Translations under genes and position numbers: made by a program
Shown: one piece after another, positions 45,425 through 54,646 of the stretch
Position numbering within the stretch: the first letter of the stretch is position 1
Layout: each line of letters opens with the position of its first letter
The notes under the pieces: generated by a model
The model's input: only the letters and a program-made list of their open reading frames with translations
Databases searched by the model: none
What the model was told of the DNA's origin: nothing
Origin: Flavobacterium gawalongense
Lineage (GTDB): Bacteria; Bacteroidota; Bacteroidia; Flavobacteriales; Flavobacteriaceae
Direction of reading: 5' to 3'
NCBI RefSeq assembly: GCF_007097265.1
Contig: NZ_VJZP01000001.1
Span: forward strand, 186,001-250,000
DNA length: 64,000 nt

Positions 45425-45789
45425 TTAAACACCCAAAATTTCTGACCTATAAAATTTAGCACTGTACTTACTCCCGTAGCTACAAAAAAAGCTAAAAAAA
45501 TTATATTTACATTCTCTAAAACTATCTTATTTGTAATAACATTTACTCCAAGAGTGAGGCTGTATAGTATTCCGAACCTAATAATTTCTTTATACGATTT
45601 TTCATGTTTTTCAAAAGTCCAATATTTATTTATTACATAAGCCACAATTGTACCTAATAGAAAAGATATTGCTTTTGATACTCCAGTCGAGAAAAAATTT
45701 AGCAGAATATAGTATATCCCAAAATCAGTGCTTACTGCGCTTAATCCAGCTACCAAAAATCTTTTTAATTCTTTTTGTGTTTTACTCAT
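45421..45789 (-). CDS. GtrA-family flippase-like membrane protein
   Basis: 122 residues, four membrane helices, the size and layout of GtrA. FLVAGLSAVSTDFGIYYIL near residue 10, AISFLLGTIVAYVINKYWTF near 45 and VATGVSTVLNFIGQKFWVF at the end are typical. GtrA proteins are thought to flip polyprenyl-phosphate-linked sugars to the periplasm. It overlaps the nucleotidyltransferase gene by 4 nt and the acyltransferase by 4 nt. It supports the idea that the module builds a lipid-linked substituent that is added to the glycan outside the membrane. Confidence 0.92.
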   Translation of the reverse strand: MSKTQKELKRFLVAGLSAVSTDFGIYYILLNFFSTGVSKAISFLLGTIVAYVINKYWTFEKHEKSYKEIIRFGILYSLTLGVNVITNKIVLENVNIIFLAFFVATGVSTVLNFIGQKFWVFK

Positions 45790-47432
45790 CTGTACTCTTG
45801 TTCAAAAGTGCAATATTTCTTATCTAGTTTTTCTACTTTATCTTTTCCTACCGTTATATCTTTTTCTAAACTATAGGGATGCCAAGATGCTTTGTGAAAA
45901 AAACTTTGCCAATAAACAAATGTTTCATAATCATTTGGAGTGCCCCAACAAATGTAATCGTCTATCTCAAAAACTTTCACCTTAAAGCCAAGTTCAATTA
46001 GCTCTCCCATCAAGCTATCAACATAATACTCCCCGTTTATTCTTATATTTTTATCTAAAAGATTCTGTAACGCTCTATTGAAGTATGCTGCTTTTTTAAA
46101 ATAAAATGCTCCAACAATTGCATGATCATTGTAAGGATTGTCAGAAATAGGAACCTTAACTGAGACTGCAGTTGCATTGTCGTTATCATCCGTTTTTACC
46201 CAACCATACATTTGAGGATTAATTTTACTGGATACGTGATGTCTAAATGTAAAAATAATTGCATCTACATTTTCAACTTCAATTAAATTTTGATATTTTT
46301 CTTTGTTATAAATCATACCATTATCAGTAGCAGCTATAAGCAGTGAGGAATCTGTATCTACACCTTCCAAACCCAAACCACAAGTAATCGCCTGACCTTC
46401 TGTTACTTCATTAATTGCTATTATTTTAGAACTTGGAAATTCATTTTCTAAAACTTCTTCTAATGGATAACTATCCAAGTGTTCCTTTAGTGTTACGAAT
46501 ATATGATTTTGACTCCTTGGAATTGAATTTGCAGCTTGCACAATCATAGGTTTACCACTAACTTGGATGAGAGGTTTTGGGTCATCATAACCCGCTATTG
46601 AAAATCTACTTCCACGACCTGCCAAAGGAATTAATGTAATACTATTATCTTTTGCTTTGACTTTTAATGTTTCATTGCAAGCGTTTCTAAAATATTTTGA
46701 CCAACTATTATACTCCTCAACATCTTGTGGAGTTCCCCATTGAAGCATATGTTGAACTTCATAAATAGATACTTTTAATCCATCTAGAAACATAAGATTA
46801 TAAATAAGTGAGACATAGTATTCTCCATTTAAATTTATATCCTTTTGCATAAGATCGCTGAAATATTTTTTTACATATTTCCCTTTTTTAAAATAATAAG
46901 TACCGTTTGAAGCATACTCGTTCATTCTATTATTTGTAAATGGTTCTTTCTCTTTTATTTCTAGCATCCATTGTTTATCATCTCTCATAAAAGCATAGTT
47001 AGTCTTGCCTAACATATGAGGATGAAATCTTTTATAGGATGGAATTGCGCCATCTGCATCTCTATTTCTTGTATGTTTCAAAAAATCATCATAATCCCAA
47101 TAGGTACCAAAATCACAATAATTGACTATAACTTCTTCTTCATCTTCTATTAAATCTTCAACTAGGCTAACAGCATAAACTGGACCCTTTTTATGATTTG
47201 CTATTTCAACTATATTTGCATTTGGTTTAATTTTTAATAAAATTTCCCTAATATTTGTCTCAGCCAAATGTTTAGAATTGCAAATAAATGTAAACTTTGT
47301 CTCCCCTGAAAAGAGATCACAAACATGCTCAATAATTGGCTTCCCATCAATTACAATTAATGGTTTTGGATCATTGTATCCAGCTTCTATAAATCTGTTG
47401 CCAATTCCTGACATTGGTATTATTATGTGCAT
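45786..47432 (-). CDS. Tandem-duplicated nucleotidyltransferase (two GT-A-like domains)
   Basis: 548 residues containing two copies of the same nucleotidyltransferase domain. Domain 1 (about 1-250) starts with PMSGIGNRFIEAGYNDPKPL, and domain 2 (about 265-520) with PLAGRGSRFSIAGYDDPKPL. Both include a GKP(I/M)I element, an N-G-E-Y-Y-V segment and a final WGTP(Q/N)D-x-(E)-x-(Y/F) motif (QWGTPQDVEEYNSW, CWGTPNDYETFVYW). Single-domain relatives are sugar/polyol-phosphate nucleotidyltransferases of capsule clusters. Fusion of two such domains suggests two activations, or one active and one regulatory half. Domain 1 carries VNYCDFGTYWD and domain 2 IAATDNGMIYN near the expected metal site, so the halves have diverged. 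Its product is unknown. Confidence 0.82.
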   Translation of the reverse strand: MHIIIPMSGIGNRFIEAGYNDPKPLIVIDGKPIIEHVCDLFSGETKFTFICNSKHLAETNIREILLKIKPNANIVEIANHKKGPVYAVSLVEDLIEDEEEVIVNYCDFGTYWDYDDFLKHTRNRDADGAIPSYKRFHPHMLGKTNYAFMRDDKQWMLEIKEKEPFTNNRMNEYASNGTYYFKKGKYVKKYFSDLMQKDINLNGEYYVSLIYNLMFLDGLKVSIYEVQHMLQWGTPQDVEEYNSWSKYFRNACNETLKVKAKDNSITLIPLAGRGSRFSIAGYDDPKPLIQVSGKPMIVQAANSIPRSQNHIFVTLKEHLDSYPLEEVLENEFPSSKIIAINEVTEGQAITCGLGLEGVDTDSSLLIAATDNGMIYNKEKYQNLIEVENVDAIIFTFRHHVSSKINPQMYGWVKTDDNDNATAVSVKVPISDNPYNDHAIVGAFYFKKAAYFNRALQNLLDKNIRINGEYYVDSLMGELIELGFKVKVFEIDDYICWGTPNDYETFVYWQSFFHKASWHPYSLEKDITVGKDKVEKLDKKYCTFEQEYR

Positions 47433-47435
47433 AGT

Positions 47436-48506
47436 TTATAATTTTTGTCTATATTTCTCTGCTTCCCAATTTGAAAGGTAAGCCAATTCGTCTATCTCTA
47501 AAAAATTTAAATTTTTATTATCGTTTTGCGCCAAAACCATAATGTGGAATTTAAAAACTTCTTCTATTTCTTTTGCTTTCTTTAAAGTTGAACCTCTAAA
47601 AAACAGATTACCGTCATAGAGAACTACCTTTGGTAATTCATGATTCTTTATTTTATAATCCTCTAAACTTTTGGTATCTGATAGGTTTATTATTTTAACT
47701 GGAGAAAAACTACAATAAACAAAAGTATCAGGACAAAAAGGAGTATTAGAAAATAACTTTTCGTTTTTTTGCAATTGTTCATTTAAAAACATGTCCTCAC
47801 ACAAGTATGATATATTTGATTCGTCAGAGAGGTTATCAAATAAACGACTGATATCATTTGTGAATTTGTATCTTCTCATATCGATATTGAGGTACTTTTC
47901 TATCTTTTCTAAAACATATTCTGTGAAAATTTTAATATCATCCTTTTTATCAGATGTCACAATCAAACCGTGGTTTTGCAAAATTATTATATTAGGAATT
48001 TTATCAAACCTTTGCAATTCTTTATCTAAAGAAATCGCTAGTTCAATACCCGGAGTTTCATATCCAACATAAGCTATTTTCTCTTCTTCAAAGATCAATT
48101 TTAATATATTTTTCCAATTATTCTGTGCAACCACCATATTTACTACTATTGAATGAGTATGAAGTGTGTATTTCAGTAGTAGTGAATGAAGCAATGTTTC
48201 AATTGAAGGACGGTTTTGTTTATCTATAGTTGACTCTTTTAAAAGTTGTGCTGTTAAAGATTCCCTTTGGCGTTTATCTGAAGTGCTAATAATGTCTTTA
48301 TTCTTGACAATAGCAGCGACTGGAGATGTCAGAACTCTTGAATACCCGGTCTTTTGATTTACATCACTCAGTAAAAATCCGGATGCCTTAATAAGCATCT
48401 CACCATTATCAAATTTAACAGAACTATTTCCACCGGCAGCTTGAACTAAATCAAGCCTCTCTCCAGCATACTTTGATATTTCAACAAAATCTTTTATTTC
48501 ACTCAT
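47436..48506 (-). CDS. Class II aldolase/adducin-family protein
   Basis: 356 residues. The class II aldolase/adducin fold is shown by AGGNSSVKFDNGEMLIKASG near residue 24, the metal pair LHTHSIVVN near residue 115, YETPGIELA and LQNHGLIVTSD near 175. The C-terminal 150 residues are a longer extension with FCPDTFVYC. The closest relation is to the standalone N-terminal aldolase domain of rhamnulose-phosphate aldolase/dehydrogenase proteins. These zinc enzymes split or join ketose phosphates (DHAP plus an aldehyde) or decarboxylate sugar acids. It lies between the HAD and nucleotidyltransferase genes and is thus likely to make the carbon skeleton that is activated. Start overlaps the HAD gene by 4 nt. 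Confidence 0.85.
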   Translation of the reverse strand: MSEIKDFVEISKYAGERLDLVQAAGGNSSVKFDNGEMLIKASGFLLSDVNQKTGYSRVLTSPVAAIVKNKDIISTSDKRQRESLTAQLLKESTIDKQNRPSIETLLHSLLLKYTLHTHSIVVNMVVAQNNWKNILKLIFEEEKIAYVGYETPGIELAISLDKELQRFDKIPNIIILQNHGLIVTSDKKDDIKIFTEYVLEKIEKYLNIDMRRYKFTNDISRLFDNLSDESNISYLCEDMFLNEQLQKNEKLFSNTPFCPDTFVYCSFSPVKIINLSDTKSLEDYKIKNHELPKVVLYDGNLFFRGSTLKKAKEIEEVFKFHIMVLAQNDNKNLNFLEIDELAYLSNWEAEKYRQKL

Positions 48507-49183
48507 AGTAATTCTATAATATCTTTAAAATTCCTCACTTCTTTTATAAGTACACTATCATAATTCTCGATTTTATCTTCATGATTATACCAAATAGATT
48601 CTATTCCTAAACTTGTTGCACCTATAATATCTTTTTTAAAGTTGTCTCCTATCATGCAAACTTCATTGGGTCTTAAATCTAGTTTTTGAAGCGCTAACAT
48701 AAACATATAAGGATGAGGTTTTTCTCGCCCCACCTCTTCACTTGTAACTATATTATTACAATATTTCTCAATCTCTATTTTTTTTATTTTACGGAATTGT
48801 ATATGAGCTGTAAGGTCAGTAACTAAACAAATTTTATTTTCATACTTCTCAAGTAAATCATATATTCCATCAAATGGAATTAAAGCTTCCAGGAAACTGT
48901 CCCAATAAATGTTGTAAATTTCAAAACTGTACTTTAAAGAATTTAATTTGAGGATTTCTAACATTTTTTGAAAATACAAGAGTCTATTATGTGAGGCTGC
49001 AGTTTCAGCGAGTTCTACATGAACTTTTTTTCTTGCTTTTTCGTAAGCGATATTAATCTCAGTTTTTGATAAACTAAATTCTTCTACACAATATTTTAGT
49101 ACATTATTTTTTGCAATAGTGTGAGTAATATTGTAATCATAGAGAGTGTTATCAATATCTAATAGTATTCCTTTATATCTCAT
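48503..49183 (-). CDS. HAD-family phosphatase
   Basis: 226 residues. Class I cap HAD with the nucleophile motif LLDIDNTLYDY (Asp9, Asp11), a helical cap, CLVTDLTAHIQFRKIKKI (motif II, Thr), the conserved Lys in GREKPHPYMF, and the metal motif IGDNFKKDIIGA. It resembles YjjG/phosphoglycolate-type phosphatases that act on small phosphorylated metabolites. Overlaps both the aldolase and the kinase-fusion genes by 4 nt. Presumed to remove a phosphate from an intermediate of the module's pathway. Confidence 0.87.
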   Translation of the reverse strand: MRYKGILLDIDNTLYDYNITHTIAKNNVLKYCVEEFSLSKTEINIAYEKARKKVHVELAETAASHNRLLYFQKMLEILKLNSLKYSFEIYNIYWDSFLEALIPFDGIYDLLEKYENKICLVTDLTAHIQFRKIKKIEIEKYCNNIVTSEEVGREKPHPYMFMLALQKLDLRPNEVCMIGDNFKKDIIGATSLGIESIWYNHEDKIENYDSVLIKEVRNFKDIIELL

Positions 49184-51180
49184 TTATTGTTCTCTTTTAA
49201 TTTTTCACTTATCATTTTTAACGATATTAATTGAATCAAACCTTCATAACCACTTTCCCATTTAATATCTGAAGCTATTATCTCCTTTATGTTTTCAATA
49301 GAATTCAACGCTATACCTTCAAAATTTACGTGAGGCCTGTTTTCAATTTCAATATATTGAGACTTTAAATCATCATTATAATCCCATGTAAGTGGACAAT
49401 TTAATTTATTCAAAATATCTTCAATATGTATATTCGCATCAAAAGTAATTTTTAGACCTAAAATTACTTTTTCTTTTTCTTCTCCTAAATTAAACCTATT
49501 GACTGGATAATATTTAATAATCATATCAGCAAACTCTTTTTGAGGATAAATATATTTTCCCGCATCTTCCATTCTTGTTTCAATTTGCTCTAATATCCTC
49601 TGAGTGCTATAGCCTCTTTTTTTAGTGTCCCTTATGATTTTCCAATGTCTTCTTAAAGTTTCGTCTGTATCAATATAAATTTTAAAATCTATATTTTTTC
49701 TCAGTTTGGGTAAATAAAAAGGATGTAAGCCGGCTATAACTATGAATTCTTTTGGTTTAACTTTTTTTGGTTTTGAAAATTTACCATCACTATGTTCGTA
49801 TTCACTTCGAAATATGGTTTCATTATGTTTTAAGCTAAATATTGCTTCTGATTGTTTGTGTATATGATTTGCTTTGGGATCAAGATGTGTAAATTTGTTC
49901 CAATTTTCATCTCCTCTTTCCCATTTATGTTCTCCGTCTCCTTCAATTTGAAGTAGTTTATCCCCTAATAAATTTTGCAAATTATTCAAAAGTGTCGTTT
50001 TCCCAACTCCGCTATCGCCACCGATACCAATTATTAAGTTTAATTGTTTTTTATAAATAGAATTGCTTTTGATTCCATACTTATAAAACGCATACATTAT
50101 GGCAACAAGAGTTACTTCCAATAATGTAAACGAAATATCAGCTAATCTCTCATTATGTATTTTTATATTTATTTTATTACCTAAAAATAAAATGTCTCTG
50201 TACTCACTTTTATAAAAGAAAATAAAAAACACCAAATATACAACTGAAAAGCTAATGTAAAGCAATCTACTTTTCTTATTATTGTTTTGAATAAAATACA
50301 TCGAAACAAAAGGAATCATCCATACATACCATGCAGAACCAGAATATATAAAAAATATAGTGGCAGTAAATAGAATTCCAAAATAAAAATAAAGTAAATC
50401 ATGATTCACTTTCTCTTGATTGAAAAAGTGAAGATAAATCATTAAAATAGCAGCTATTGGGAGTAAAATATTCACTGATCCAATATTATAAAATGAATCA
50501 AACAGCAAGGACTGTTTTGGATTTAAAAGCACCATTTGAATAAATCCATCAGAAAATAAAAATGGAAGATCAAATAATAAAAATATAGTTAATGCAACTG
50601 CTATATATTTAAGCGCAACTCTAATGTTTTTAATTTTATATAAATAAAAAAATATTAATGGTAATGCAATAATAATATGAATTTTTGTTGCTAAAGCCAA
50701 TCCAAACACTAAAGAAGAATAGTTGAACTTATTAACCATGAGCAAATAAATTGCATATAACAATATTGCAGTAGGTATTATATCAAGTTGAGAGTGGATA
50801 TAGATTGCATATATAATAATTGGATTTAAAAAATAAAACAGGTAAACACTTTTTTCTTTATTTGGAAAAGATTTGAGCAATACATATAAAATTCCTAAGT
50901 CTGCAAACAGTAGTGGTAGCTTAAATAAAGTTTCAAAATGTAGTAAGCTGCTCAAAGCTGCAAATGGACATAAAATAAATAGCATTAATGGGTGATATGG
51001 AAATGAATCCAAATTCAAATTATGTTCAAAATAAAACTGCCACGGATTTTTCAAACCATTATCTATAAAAGAATTTACAAAAGGGTGAAACAGTAAACTA
51101 CTGTACTCCGAAGAAAACACAAATAGTATAATAACTTTTATTGATAAAATAACTTTAAACTTATATTTCATTGAAATCAT
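49180..51180 (-). CDS. GT-C-like membrane protein fused to a uridine-kinase/phosphoribulokinase-like domain
   Basis: 666 residues. Residues 1-365 contain about ten membrane helices with a GT-C flavour (FPYHPLMLFILCPFA, HSQLDIIPTAILLYAIYLL, ATKIHIIIALPLIFFYLY). Residues 380-560 form a P-loop kinase domain with Walker A GDSGVGKT (388-395), EGDGEHKWERGDENW near 413, FIVIAGLHPFYL near 479 and IDTDETLRRHWKIIRD near 503. This sequence pattern matches uridine kinase/PRK-like proteins. A C-terminal extension (560-666) follows. The fusion of a membrane glycosyltransferase-like part with a metabolite kinase is very unusual. It is first in the nine-gene operon, overlapping the HAD gene by 4 nt. The kinase could phosphorylate a polyol, ketose or nucleoside. 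The gap upstream (532 nt) holds no gene. Confidence 0.78.
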   Translation of the reverse strand: MISMKYKFKVILSIKVIILFVFSSEYSSLLFHPFVNSFIDNGLKNPWQFYFEHNLNLDSFPYHPLMLFILCPFAALSSLLHFETLFKLPLLFADLGILYVLLKSFPNKEKSVYLFYFLNPIIIYAIYIHSQLDIIPTAILLYAIYLLMVNKFNYSSLVFGLALATKIHIIIALPLIFFYLYKIKNIRVALKYIAVALTIFLLFDLPFLFSDGFIQMVLLNPKQSLLFDSFYNIGSVNILLPIAAILMIYLHFFNQEKVNHDLLYFYFGILFTATIFFIYSGSAWYVWMIPFVSMYFIQNNNKKSRLLYISFSVVYLVFFIFFYKSEYRDILFLGNKINIKIHNERLADISFTLLEVTLVAIMYAFYKYGIKSNSIYKKQLNLIIGIGGDSGVGKTTLLNNLQNLLGDKLLQIEGDGEHKWERGDENWNKFTHLDPKANHIHKQSEAIFSLKHNETIFRSEYEHSDGKFSKPKKVKPKEFIVIAGLHPFYLPKLRKNIDFKIYIDTDETLRRHWKIIRDTKKRGYSTQRILEQIETRMEDAGKYIYPQKEFADMIIKYYPVNRFNLGEEKEKVILGLKITFDANIHIEDILNKLNCPLTWDYNDDLKSQYIEIENRPHVNFEGIALNSIENIKEIIASDIKWESGYEGLIQLISLKMISEKLKENNK

Positions 51181-51712
51181 TTAACATTAATTTTTGTAAT
51201 ACTTTACAAACACTTATTCCTCAATAAAGCTTGCAAACATTCTATTTATACCACATTATAAGACCCTAAGATTAGAAATTTAACAAACAGCTATGTTTTT
51301 ATAAAAAAAATATTTTCGTTAAAACCACAAAATAAGCAATTGTTGGCTAATTGATTATAAATAAAAATCACCAAATAATATTGATAAAAACTTACTATTT
51401 TATCATATAAATAATGACCCAAAACCAGCAAATTAACAACCTTTTAAGCAAGCATGTTTCGAGTATTATTATAAATTTCTGATGTCTATTCTACAAAAAT
51501 ACATTGAAAAAACAGCAATTATTTCCCAAACGACCCAAAATTCTCATTAACCTTTTTCTTTAAAGAAACATGCAACCTATTTCAATACCTTCATTATTTT
51601 TTATTACTCATCGCAAATCCTCCGCATGCTTTGCAACTTCTAAATTTTAAGATAAATGGAAATATTCTCCGACTTGGGCTATTAATTTGGCCTAGGTAAC
51701 ATTAGCACATCA
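51181..51712. other. AT-rich intergenic region upstream of the nine-gene operon
   Basis: 532 nt with no gene and no strong palindrome. It must carry the promoter of the operon starting at 51180. Near matches to the -7 box on the minus strand (rc of CAAACACT and CAAACATT at about 51208 and 51234) are imperfect, so no site is called. Nothing else recognised. Confidence 0.4.
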
Positions 51713-52612
51713 TCAAATAGCGTTCTTCTTTAAAAAGTCCAAAACAGGTTCCGGATTCCATCCTAATAACTCTCTCGCTTTTGAATCATCAAATGTCAAG
51801 GCTGAAGTGATTTTTTTTATTTTCAAAGAATTTACAAGTGCTTTTTCACCTACTAGGTCACCAAAATAACCGATTATTTTAGCAAGGAGCAAAGGCAAAT
51901 TAAAAAGCATCTTTTTATTTTTAGTTAAAGAAATTGCTGTACTCAATTCATAAAAATTAGGATGAAAACCATCCGTAAGATTATAAATACCACCTACAGA
52001 AGAAACAACTGGAAGGAATATAGCCACATCCTTAGCCAACACCATACTTTTTCGGGTTTTACCTCCTCCAATATTAAAATAGTACCCTTTATTTATTGCT
52101 TTTAACATTGCTCCAAGATTTCCGGGTGGATTTTCTCCGACCAATAATGGTAAACGCAAAATAGTATAAATCACATTATGTTGTTTGCACCATTTTTTTA
52201 ATATTTCTTCCGCTTCAATTTTACTTAATCCATAAGGGTCTTTGGCTTCAAGTGGATGATCTTCATTAATATTAACACCACTTTCTTGACCATATACCGA
52301 AACCGAACTTATAAAAACGAATTGTTCAGGAATTCCAACTTTTTCTAATCCTTGCAATAAGTTTAGTGTCCCTAAAACATTAACATCATGAAATTCCTTT
52401 TTTTCTTCTACTGTTCTTGGAATACTATGTGCCTTTCCTGCTGAATGGATTACGACATCAAATTTTTGCTTAAAATTAGGAATTTCATTTTCTAATAAAA
52501 CTTGGTAATCTCCAGAAGTTCTTGACAAACTTTTAATTTTATGATTATTTCCTAGCTCCTTAAAAATTACTTTTCCCAAAAAGCCATTTGCCCCTGTTAA
52601 TAATTTTTCCAT
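51713..52612 (-). CDS. NAD-dependent epimerase/reductase, WbpV-like
   Basis: 299 residues. Extended SDR with LLTGANGFLGKVI at the N-terminus, VIHSAGKAHS near 54, ISSVSVYGQESG near 105, the Tyr/Lys pair in KDPYGLSKIEAEE near 128 and RLPLLVGENPPGNLGAML near 157. The overall pattern fits WbpV/WreQ-type enzymes that reduce UDP-4-keto-6-deoxy-GlcNAc to UDP-QuiNAc or UDP-FucNAc, rather than a GalE epimerase. It would use the product of the CapD-like dehydratase (25965) and feed the WecA/WbpL-like transferase (30745). Followed by a 532-nt gap and the nine-gene operon; preceded by a GT2 gene 15 nt away. Confidence 0.78.
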   Translation of the reverse strand: MEKLLTGANGFLGKVIFKELGNNHKIKSLSRTSGDYQVLLENEIPNFKQKFDVVIHSAGKAHSIPRTVEEKKEFHDVNVLGTLNLLQGLEKVGIPEQFVFISSVSVYGQESGVNINEDHPLEAKDPYGLSKIEAEEILKKWCKQHNVIYTILRLPLLVGENPPGNLGAMLKAINKGYYFNIGGGKTRKSMVLAKDVAIFLPVVSSVGGIYNLTDGFHPNFYELSTAISLTKNKKMLFNLPLLLAKIIGYFGDLVGEKALVNSLKIKKITSALTFDDSKARELLGWNPEPVLDFLKKNAI

Positions 52613-52627
52613 GTTATAAATTACAAA

Positions 52628-53467
52628 CTAATGTCTTAAAAACTGATTATAAACAAATAAAATAACTTTTGATGGCAATAAACGGAGTGGCAATTTTGTA
52701 GATACATAAAACAACCATTCGAAAAAATTTAAATTTCCTATTTTTAATGATAATAATGCAAATTTCCATTCATTTTTAACATAAAACAAGCCACTTCGTC
52801 TTTTAATAACATCTATTCCTAAACCAGTTCTAAAATGTAAGAGATTTTCCTGAATATTATGAAAAGACGCACCTTTTTGCAGCATTCTAATAAATAATGA
52901 AAAATCTTCAAACAGCAATATTTCTCCATTATAATTACCCGCTTCCAATACTTTAGCAATACGAAACATAACCGTTGGATGATTTACAGGGTTTCTAAAT
53001 TTAGAATATTTTAAAAGCGGCTCACCCGATTCAGGCATTTTTCTAAATCTTTTTAAATCACCAGGCTCAACATTAAATTCCTCAACATTAGTGCCAACTA
53101 AATCAATATTTGGATTATTATTAAAAAATTCTACTTGCTTTTCAAAACGATTTAAAACACAGATATCATCCGTATCCATCCTTGCTACTAGCTCATAAGA
53201 ACATTCTTTAACACCTATTGATAATGCGTTTCCTAATCCTTTATTTACTGGAAGAGATATGATTTTAAAAAGATTTGGAAAATTCAAAATATATTCATTC
53301 AGCACCTCCTCGAGGCTTTCGGTTAAAAGACCATCTTTAATTAAGACTATTTCATTTGGAACTAAAGTTTGGTTAACTATCGATTCCAAAGATTGTCTAA
53401 AATTGACTGGGCTTTCTCTGAAATAAATAGACATTAACACTGAAAATTTTTTGGCTTTTATTAACAT
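52628..53467 (-). CDS. GT2-family glycosyltransferase, AmsE-like
   Basis: 279 residues. GT-A fold with FSVLMSIYFRESPVNFRQSL, SIVNQTLVPNEIVLIKDG, the DxD-type VARMDTDDIC near residue 92 and FNNNPNIDLVGTNVEEF. The pattern resembles the AmsE/WcaA group of inverting transferases. It adds one sugar to the growing lipid-linked repeat at the cytoplasmic side. The sugar cannot be read from the sequence. Co-transcribed with the WbpV-like gene (15 nt). Confidence 0.88.
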   Translation of the reverse strand: MLIKAKKFSVLMSIYFRESPVNFRQSLESIVNQTLVPNEIVLIKDGLLTESLEEVLNEYILNFPNLFKIISLPVNKGLGNALSIGVKECSYELVARMDTDDICVLNRFEKQVEFFNNNPNIDLVGTNVEEFNVEPGDLKRFRKMPESGEPLLKYSKFRNPVNHPTVMFRIAKVLEAGNYNGEILLFEDFSLFIRMLQKGASFHNIQENLLHFRTGLGIDVIKRRSGLFYVKNEWKFALLSLKIGNLNFFEWLFYVSTKLPLRLLPSKVILFVYNQFLRH

Positions 53468-53524
53468 ATTTATTTATACTTTAAAACTGACCACAATACA
53501 GAAATCTCTCAACAAAATACGAGT

Positions 53525-54646
53525 CTAAAATGATGAAGAAATAATAATATTGCTAAACTTTAAAATTTGGTCTTCAGGTTTAAACTTACTTAATTGCCTT
53601 TTAATATTAATTTTAAAATCCTCTGAATTATCTATTAACCTTTTAAGATTGTTTGCTAAAAGGTCTGTATCATTAGGATCTTGAATAATCCCTGCATCAC
53701 CTACAACTTCAGGTAAAGATGAAGTATTTGAAACAATAGAAATTTTATCAAAATACATTGCTTCCAAAGGAGGAATCCCAAACCCTTCATACATGCTTAA
53801 ATAAATCATACCTGTACAATTTTCGAGTAGTTTATTCTTTTCGCTATCACTTAGATATCCTGTAAATTCGACTTTATCTTCTATCCCTAAACTTTTCGCC
53901 AATGAGATTATCGAATTATAATTCCATCCAAATTGTCCTACTATTTTATACTTGTAAAAATCATGATCTCTATTTTCTTTTATAAATTTACTAAAACCAA
54001 TAATCATGTTTTCGATATTTTTCCCTGGTTCAATGGTACAAACAGTTATAAAATAAGGTAACGAATTATGATCAATTGTGTGTTTAAATTCTGGAATAAA
54101 ATTATAAACAACATCAATTTTAGATGGTTCTATATTCGCAATTACAGCAATGTCTTGCTTAGAAAATTCAGAAACGGTAATTACTCTGTCGCTAATTTGA
54201 GCCGATTTTTTTGATAATATTTTTATATAAACACTCCTTAAAAAAGAATATTTATTTTCTATCTTAAACGGGATCATATCATGAATAGTTGAAATTAAAA
54301 AAATATTCTTACTAACAATTTTTGCGAAAAGCGGAACTGACGGTGTTGGCGAATAAAAAACATTTCTATTCTTAATTAAACAGAAAGGGAGAATTAATTG
54401 TTCAAATAAAATTCTAAATAGAATATTATGCACAAAAGGCAATTTAACTACTCGTATTTTGTCAGAATTTTTTACGCTAAACAAGTTTAAAAGATCAATT
54501 TTACAATTCGATAAAAGAATTATTTCGTCAAAAATCTTCCATTTCTCTTCTTCAAAATCAATATTACTAATTATTCTTTTAAAAAAATAACCAACTCCAG
54601 CAAGTTTATCTGAATTAAAATTTATCAAATTAACATATAATTTCAT
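53525..54646 (-). CDS. GT4-family glycosyltransferase
   Basis: 373 residues, GT-B fold. An N-terminal half ([37 protein letters not shown]) and a C-terminal half with [16 protein letters not shown] (E-x7-E pattern) and [14 protein letters not shown], typical of retaining GT4 mannosyl-, fucosyl- or rhamnosyltransferases. It is likely to act on a glycan repeat; the donor is unknown. A 347-nt gap without a gene precedes it. Confidence 0.9.
   Translation of the reverse strand: MKLYVNLINFNSDKLAGVGYFFKRIISNIDFEEEKWKIFDEIILLSNCKIDLLNLFSVKNSDKIRVVKLPFVHNILFRILFEQLILPFCLIKNRNVFYSPTPSVPLFAKIVSKNIFLISTIHDMIPFKIENKYSFLRSVYIKILSKKSAQISDRVITVSEFSKQDIAVIANIEPSKIDVVYNFIPEFKHTIDHNSLPYFITVCTIEPGKNIENMIIGFSKFIKENRDHDFYKYKIVGQFGWNYNSIISLAKSLGIEDKVEFTGYLSDSEKNKLLENCTGMIYLSMYEGFGIPPLEAMYFDKISIVSNTSSLPEVVGDAGIIQDPNDTDLLANNLKRLIDNSEDFKINIKRQLSKFKPEDQILKFSNIIISSSF

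Noticed and set aside
41563..51180. Phosphonate (2-AEP) or methyl-phosphoramidate pathway
   Set aside because: No PEP mutase, amidotransferase or glutamine-kinase-like gene is present; only the nucleotidyltransferase type is shared.
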